Source: Bacteroidaceae bacterium
GTDB taxonomy: Bacteria > Bacteroidota > Bacteroidia > Bacteroidales > Bacteroidaceae
NCBI GenBank assembly: GCA_016284115.1
Contig: JAEEOD010000413.1
Coordinates: 1-12,231, forward strand
Reading direction: 5' to 3'
DNA length: 12,231 nt
The position numbers and the translations under genes are program-made. Positions 9,001-12,231 of this stretch are shown in pieces (the stretch's first letter is position 1; every line of letters starts with the position of its first letter). Under the pieces are notes generated by a model, which ran no database searches, had not been told where the DNA came from, and saw only the letters and a list, made by a program, of their open reading frames with translations.

Positions 9001-9029
9001 TGGTGTATTATCTGTTGTATAGGAAATGA
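6006..9029 (+). CDS. RND efflux permease, first subunit (HAE1-like)
   Basis: This 1007-residue inner-membrane pump exports small molecules using the proton gradient, working with the adaptor and TolC. It has the full RND plan: TM1 at 11-28, first porter domain to about 330, TM2-TM6 at about 332-482, TM7 at 518-537, second porter domain to about 840, and TM8-TM12 at about 842-1000. RIPVSLMPDIDVP at 30-42 is the family's signature after TM1. TM4 carries GMIVDNSIIVIDN (391-403): Asp395 matches AcrB Asp407, while Asn396 replaces Asp408. In TM10, Asn911 sits where AcrB has Lys940, with Asp912 and Lys916 nearby. A TTG at 6000 would add two residues; ATG 6006 (or 6009) is preferred. Metal-pump (CusA/CzcA) start motifs are absent, so drugs, bile salts, lipids or a natural product are more likely cargo. 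From about position 7000 the gene becomes noticeably G-rich. Confidence 0.93.
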   Translation: MMLKTLLHRPIAVTMSLIAIVALGVLAFQRIPVSLMPDIDVPRIVVQMSAQGSSAREIEQQIVSQMRQQLSQVAGLKRIESTSRTDAGIITMTFDPGSDMSLLFIEVNEKIDRAMSSMPKGMERPKAMKIGAMDIPAFYVDVTGGKPEQTSRLVRNVISKRLEQLPEVAMVDYSGTVGTQITIIPNELKMQSLGLTNSDLEKAISDNNIVLAALSVRDGIYRYSIHFDAQILSVHDIEDIYLQTEGRLLQLKDFCKVEESAAERKGIVTSEGNNAITMAVIKQSNAQMSGLQHRVDTLMKDLSKDYPELRFKVTRDQTQLLSYSIVNLEWNLVLGVVMASVVLFLFIGGWRLPLLVMVSIPLSLILTLLCFYLIGISLNIISLSGLILGVGMIVDNSIIVIDNIRQKGMMTDGAIVDAVKEVIMPMLSSVLTTCSVFIPLIFLSGTAGALFYDQAMGVSIALFCSLAVAAWVVPVCYFVLCRKHRGTIEQTNRLVERTNGLVMRFYERGMELTFRHAWMMLTFFAVCVLVIVMLFPFVRKERMPEIAHDDALVCIDWNNGITPEENNRRMMELLGAVKPYVETSTTLVGGQDFILSHTRNITSSEAVCYVKGKSVEDLDRAVETIRQYMGKHYPHAKIETELAANVFDMIFSTEEPDLQIRLHKREGGRPGVELTRMVTDSLRAHLPELGIQPVATETYLKYTTDAELMGYYRVSYQQLYARLKELLGNNSIYDINSGGESVPVVIGSNSRDAAVLLGNTIRNSEGVDIPISYLVKEQRTDDYKHLYASEDGEFAVINIDKADDKVVKGVMRYLAWLTDDERCGDFQASFVGGYFSSRSMISELLMVLVVALLLLYFILAAQFESMIQPMIILVEVVVDVALVLLVVWAAGESVNIMSMIGMVVMCGIIVNDSILKVDTINRLYRSVERPERCSLLKAIMVAGHRRLKPIVMTSLTTMMAIVPLLHRGDMGSALQFPLSFTLIVGMLVGTLVSLFFVPLVYYLLYRK

Positions 9030-12000
9030 TGAGGCATAACTTCAGTATTCTTTTGGTGATGTGCATCCTGATGGTGATTGGGGCGGCGTTGGTGCCGAGC
9101 CTGGACATCGGTAACGAACCGCGACCAGAGCAGGGAAAGCAGCTGACCATTTCATATGGGTGGCAAAACGCGTCGGCCAAGGTGGTGGAACAGAACATCA
9201 CATCGCGCATTGAGGCGGCAGTGAGCGCGGTAAAGGGGGTGGAGAAGGTATCATCGATGAGTTTATTCGGATCGGGAATGGTCTTCGTAGAGATGAAACC
9301 GAAGGCGAACGTGTCGATGGCGAAGTTCGAAATAGCCTCCATCCTCAGACAACTGCGCCCGAAGTTGCCGGAACAGATGTCGTTCCCCGTGGTGAGTGGT
9401 GGCGAGGTGGATGCTGCGCGGGCGGATGATGATGAGGTGAAGCTGATTCTTACCTATCAGCTGAATGCGGATATGTCAGAGGAGCAGATGATACAGCTGG
9501 CGGAGAAGGAAGTAAAGTGCGAGGTGGAGAAGATGGAGGGGGTGCACCATGTGGAGGTATCGGGAACGAAGATGCAGTATATGGACATCTCGTATGATGC
9601 GGAAGAGATAGCGGTGTACGGTTTGACGAACAGCGACATAGTTGAGGCGGTGAGGAGTTTCACAGGACAGGAGGACGTGGTGGGCGAGGTGACCATGGAT
9701 GAGGGAAGGGTGACGGTGCCGCTGGTGCTGACTTCCAAGGGGAACGGGAAGAGTTTTGAGGAGATGCCGCTGCGGACGGTGGGGGGAAAGATGATCTACC
9801 TGAATAATCTGACCACAAGTAGTATCCGTGAGCAAAAGCCCGAGAGCTACTACCGCGTGAATGGTATGAACTCGGTGTATGTAAATGTGTTTGCGGATAA
9901 GGATGCGAGTGTGATAAGGACATCGAAGAGTGTGAAAGAGGCGCTGAAGGGGGCTGGGAATGCTTTCATGACTGCGCATTCGACGATGGTATATGATCGG
10001 GCGGATGTGCAGATGAAGGACTTTTATACGCTTCTGCTGCGGTCGTCGCTCACACTAGTGATTCTGTTGCTGTTCGTGTGGCTTTCGGGGGGGAGGAACT
10101 GGGTATATACAGCAATGATTACAGTGGCGCTGCTGGCGAATATCCTGCTGGCGGTGGTGCTTTACTGGCTATTGGATATTCGACTGCATCCGATGTCAAT
10201 GGCGGGGATTACGGTATCGTTGGGCATCATTATCGATGCTACCATCGTGATGGTGGATCATTATGGGTATTACTGTAACCGAAGGGCTTTCGTGGGAATT
10301 CTGGCAGCGATGCTTACTACCATCGGGGCATTGGTGATAGTGTTCTGGCTACCGGATTTCATCAGGCACGACTTGAAGGATTTTTCGGTGGTGGTGATGG
10401 TGAATCTCGTGATTGCCATTGTGGTGGCTTCGGTGTTTGTTCCTGCCTTGATTGAACAGTGTGGATTTTCGAGCAGGAGGAAGATCACAAAAAGAACATG
10501 GCGGATGCAACTGGTTGTGGCATTCTCGCGTATCTATCGACGATATGTGGGGTGGAGTCAGCAGCGGTTCGGACGGTGGGCTTTGCTCTTGCTGTTTGCC
10601 TTGATGTTCGCAGGTTCTCTGAAATGTTTCATGATGTGTCTTTCTACCAATACGTATAGTCCGAAGAAACCCAGAACGATGCTGCACATACGCGGGGAAA
10701 TGCCCGTAGGCGGCAGTGTGCAGGAGCTGAATGGGAAGATTCGGGAGGTGGAGGCTTTCCTTACGCAGTATAGTAAAGGGATTAGGCGGTTTGATACATC
10801 GGTAGGCGGACAGGGGGCTACGATTGATGTGGACTTTACCGACGAGGCTTTGAAGACAGGGTTTCCCAGAATACTGGAGAATAAAGTGATAGGTAAGCTG
10901 GTGTCGATTGGCGGGGCCGACTGGGCTACGTATGGTGTGAGCGAGCGGGGTTTCAGTAATTCGCTGCAGTTGCAATACCGTGCAAATAGTATCATGATTG
11001 GTGGTTATGACTATGACAGGTTGTATGCTTTTGCGGAGGAAATGTGCCGCGAACTGCGTCGCAACTCTCGGGTGGCCGATTTGGTGATCAGGATACCACG
11101 TTATGAGAATCAGGAGGACGAGTTGTATATGGAATATAACAAGCGGGCGCTTGCGCTCTCAGGACTGCATCCGCAGGGTATATATCATGCACTAAGAAAC
11201 CTGTTAGAAAGGGGGGCAGCCGACAGGATTGAGGTATCGGACAGTAGGCTGCTGCCAGTAGTGGTGCGCCCTTCGACCATGGATTCGTTTGATGAGTGGC
11301 AGCTAAGGAATTCGTACATCAATGTGGGGGGAAGGGTGGTGCGCCCTTCTGGCTTTATGGGCATCAACAGGCGGGAGGCAAAAAATGTAATTCCGAGGGA
11401 GAATCAGGAGTATATCCTGGAAGTGGCATTCAATGTTCTGGGGTCGTTTTCCTACACGAATAAACTGATCAAGACGACCACGGAGAAGTTCAATAACTAT
11501 TTTCCGGTGGGATTCCGCTGCATGGACAGGTCGTGGGGGGCATATGAGGATGAGGGTATGCAATATTGGCTCATCGGACTGGTGGCGGTCATTATTTTCT
11601 TCATCATCGCTATCTTGTATGAGAGTCTGATGCAGGCCTTAGCGGTTGTCTTACTCATACCGGTATCGTTCATCGGACTTTTTCTTACGTATTTTGTCAC
11701 TGGTGTACCTTTCGGTACAGGGGGATTTGCAGCCATGGTACTACTGGCTGGTCTGACCGTGAATGCGGGGATATACATTATCGGTCAGTACAACAACCAG
11801 CGTGAAAGGGAATTACTGACTGCCGATACTGACGGGAAAAAGTGGCGATGGAAGGGGAGCAAAAGGTATGTAACGGCCTTTAATCATAAGATCATTCCTA
11901 TTCTTCTTACCATACTATCAACCGTGCTGGGCATGATTCCTTTCCTTATCGACGGTCCTGACGATCAGCCTTTCTGGTACGCTCTTGCCGTAGGCACCAT

Positions 12001-12070
12001 TGGTGGCTTACTGTTGAGTATTATCCCCCTCTTCCTTTTCCTGCCATGTGTGCTGAAACTGAAAAGGTGA
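9026..12070 (+). CDS. RND efflux permease, second divergent subunit
   Basis: This 1014-residue protein has the same 12-segment, two-porter-domain RND plan as its neighbour (TM1 at 7-24, TM2-TM6 at about 336-474, TM7 at 518-537, TM8-TM12 at about 848-1008) but is clearly divergent in sequence. The cytoplasmic N-terminus is unusually short and lacks the basic RRP/HRP turn; LVPSLDIGNEPRPEQG (22-37) replaces the usual LPVxxxP stretch. TM4 reads GIIIDATIVMVDH (400-412): Asp404 is kept, but Ala405 stands where AcrB has Asp408. TM10, GLTVNAGIYIIGQYN (909-923), has Asn913 at the Lys940 position and no Lys nearby. Its ATG overlaps the first permease's TGA, implying coupled translation and near-equal synthesis. 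The most likely role is one partner of a mixed RND trimer, as in MdtBC, perhaps the less proton-active one; this is inference. The last 500 bases return to lower GC. Confidence 0.9.
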   Translation: MMRHNFSILLVMCILMVIGAALVPSLDIGNEPRPEQGKQLTISYGWQNASAKVVEQNITSRIEAAVSAVKGVEKVSSMSLFGSGMVFVEMKPKANVSMAKFEIASILRQLRPKLPEQMSFPVVSGGEVDAARADDDEVKLILTYQLNADMSEEQMIQLAEKEVKCEVEKMEGVHHVEVSGTKMQYMDISYDAEEIAVYGLTNSDIVEAVRSFTGQEDVVGEVTMDEGRVTVPLVLTSKGNGKSFEEMPLRTVGGKMIYLNNLTTSSIREQKPESYYRVNGMNSVYVNVFADKDASVIRTSKSVKEALKGAGNAFMTAHSTMVYDRADVQMKDFYTLLLRSSLTLVILLLFVWLSGGRNWVYTAMITVALLANILLAVVLYWLLDIRLHPMSMAGITVSLGIIIDATIVMVDHYGYYCNRRAFVGILAAMLTTIGALVIVFWLPDFIRHDLKDFSVVVMVNLVIAIVVASVFVPALIEQCGFSSRRKITKRTWRMQLVVAFSRIYRRYVGWSQQRFGRWALLLLFALMFAGSLKCFMMCLSTNTYSPKKPRTMLHIRGEMPVGGSVQELNGKIREVEAFLTQYSKGIRRFDTSVGGQGATIDVDFTDEALKTGFPRILENKVIGKLVSIGGADWATYGVSERGFSNSLQLQYRANSIMIGGYDYDRLYAFAEEMCRELRRNSRVADLVIRIPRYENQEDELYMEYNKRALALSGLHPQGIYHALRNLLERGAADRIEVSDSRLLPVVVRPSTMDSFDEWQLRNSYINVGGRVVRPSGFMGINRREAKNVIPRENQEYILEVAFNVLGSFSYTNKLIKTTTEKFNNYFPVGFRCMDRSWGAYEDEGMQYWLIGLVAVIIFFIIAILYESLMQALAVVLLIPVSFIGLFLTYFVTGVPFGTGGFAAMVLLAGLTVNAGIYIIGQYNNQRERELLTADTDGKKWRWKGSKRYVTAFNHKIIPILLTILSTVLGMIPFLIDGPDDQPFWYALAVGTIGGLLLSIIPLFLFLPCVLKLKR

Positions 12071-12134
12071 TGTGAAGAAGAAGTTAGTTCTTTTGTCCTT
12101 CTGTCTAAGCTTATAATCCACAGCAAAGGAATAA

Positions 12135-12162
12135 TTTTCAATTTTCAATTTTCAATTTTCAA
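12135..12162 (+). repeat. Four tandem copies of the heptamer TTTTCAA
   Basis: TTTTCAA is repeated perfectly four times at 12135-12141, 12142-12148, 12149-12155 and 12156-12162, flanked by AA and TT so that the whole tract is AATTTTCAATT-like. Runs of this type occur commonly upstream of genes in Bacteroides and Prevotella (recalled knowledge). Here the third copy falls where a -33 promoter element would lie. Confidence 0.9.
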
Positions 12163-12180
12163 TTATAATAACTATCTTTG
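12149..12180 (+). promoter_or_regulatory. Bacteroidetes-type promoter of the downstream gene
   Basis: TATCTTTG at 12173-12180 is an exact match to the -7 consensus TAnnTTTG. A 19-bp spacer separates it from TTTTC at 12149-12153, a near match to the TTTTG-like -33 element and part of the heptamer repeat. Transcription would start near 12186-12188, giving a leader of roughly 13 bases without a Shine-Dalgarno sequence before ATG 12200. Confidence 0.7.
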
Positions 12181-12199
12181 CACCACAATCACTATAGAA

Positions 12200-12231
12200 A
12201 TGAAGAATAAGAAGGCGTTTCTGGAGCTGTT
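12200..12231 (+). CDS. Start of an unidentified gene, cut by the window end
   Basis: ATG at 12200 opens a frame of ten visible codons (MKNKKAFLEL) running off the window. It lies about 20 bases after the promoter -7 box, which supports it as a real start. The basic start is typical of a cytoplasmic protein; too little is present to name a family. Confidence 0.6.
   Translation, partial: MKNKKAFLEL

Larger units (their letters stand above)
12071..12199. other. Spacer between the efflux operon and the next gene
   Basis: This 129-bp gap holds a weak hairpin (arms 12076-12082 and 12088-12094, one G-T pair, no following T-run), the TTTTCAA repeats and a promoter for the next gene. I see no small coding region or RNA gene in it. 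Confidence 0.6.

Noticed and set aside
9476..9979. Antisense open frame of 167 codons opposite the second permease
   Set aside because: It is rich in His, Pro, Leu and Ser without domain structure, and lies opposite a well-supported RND gene; it is a shadow of the G-rich coding strand.
10349..10975. Antisense open frame of 208 codons opposite the second permease
   Set aside because: Same reasoning: biased composition, no recognisable motif, no promoter or gap, and full overlap with conserved RND sequence.
6006..12070. Heavy-metal efflux (CusA/CzcA) assignment for the RND pair
   Set aside because: The N-terminal and TM4 signatures are HAE1-like, and the typical metal-pump start motif is missing in both proteins.
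12076..12094. Hairpin after the efflux operon as an intrinsic terminator
   Set aside because: The stem is only 7 bp with one G-T pair, is AT-rich and is not followed by a continuous T-run, so I could not support it as a terminator.
1..12231. Mobile element, CRISPR array or tRNA
   Set aside because: I saw no transposase or integrase coding sequence, no terminal inverted repeats, no spaced direct repeats and no cloverleaf-like gene on reading through the window.

Overview
The window reads like Bacteroidales DNA, most likely Prevotella/Bacteroides-like. Genes lack strong Shine-Dalgarno sequences, the best promoter candidate (12173-12180) matches the Bacteroidetes -7 consensus TAnnTTTG, and AT-rich heptamer repeats of a type common between genes in this order are present. 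All recognisable genes lie on the + strand and are tightly packed. No tRNA, rRNA, CRISPR array, transposase or integrase was found.

Region 1 (1-3352) is an envelope maturation cassette. It holds the tail of an unidentified gene (1-84), a six-segment MauE/DoxX-type redox-associated membrane protein (88-744), a type I signal peptidase (747-1565), and a large O-antigen ligase/Wzy-type membrane protein with a C-terminal TPR domain (1562-3352). The genes abut or overlap (3 bp, 2 bp, 4 bp overlap), so they are probably one operon. A disulfide/redox protein, a dedicated signal peptidase and a ligase-like membrane protein together suggest export and processing of a substrate encoded further upstream. 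The window does not show that substrate.

Region 2 (3401-12070) is a complete tripartite RND efflux operon: TolC-type outer-membrane channel (3401-4867), periplasmic adaptor (4874-5992) and two consecutive, non-identical inner-membrane RND permeases (6006-9029 and 9026-12070). The permeases overlap by 4 bp and may form a mixed pump, as MdtB and MdtC do in enterobacteria. Their transmembrane proton-relay residues differ from AcrB and from each other: the first has Asp-Asn in TM4 and an oddly placed Lys in TM10, while the second keeps one TM4 Asp and has no TM10 Lys. A weak promoter may lie just upstream of the TolC gene.

Region 3 (12071-12231) is a 129-bp spacer with four tandem copies of TTTTCAA next to a good -7 box, followed by the first ten codons of the next gene.

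Base composition is not uniform. From about 7000 to about 11560, inside the two permease genes, the DNA is clearly more G-rich than on either side. This boundary falls within genes and may mark a recombined segment.
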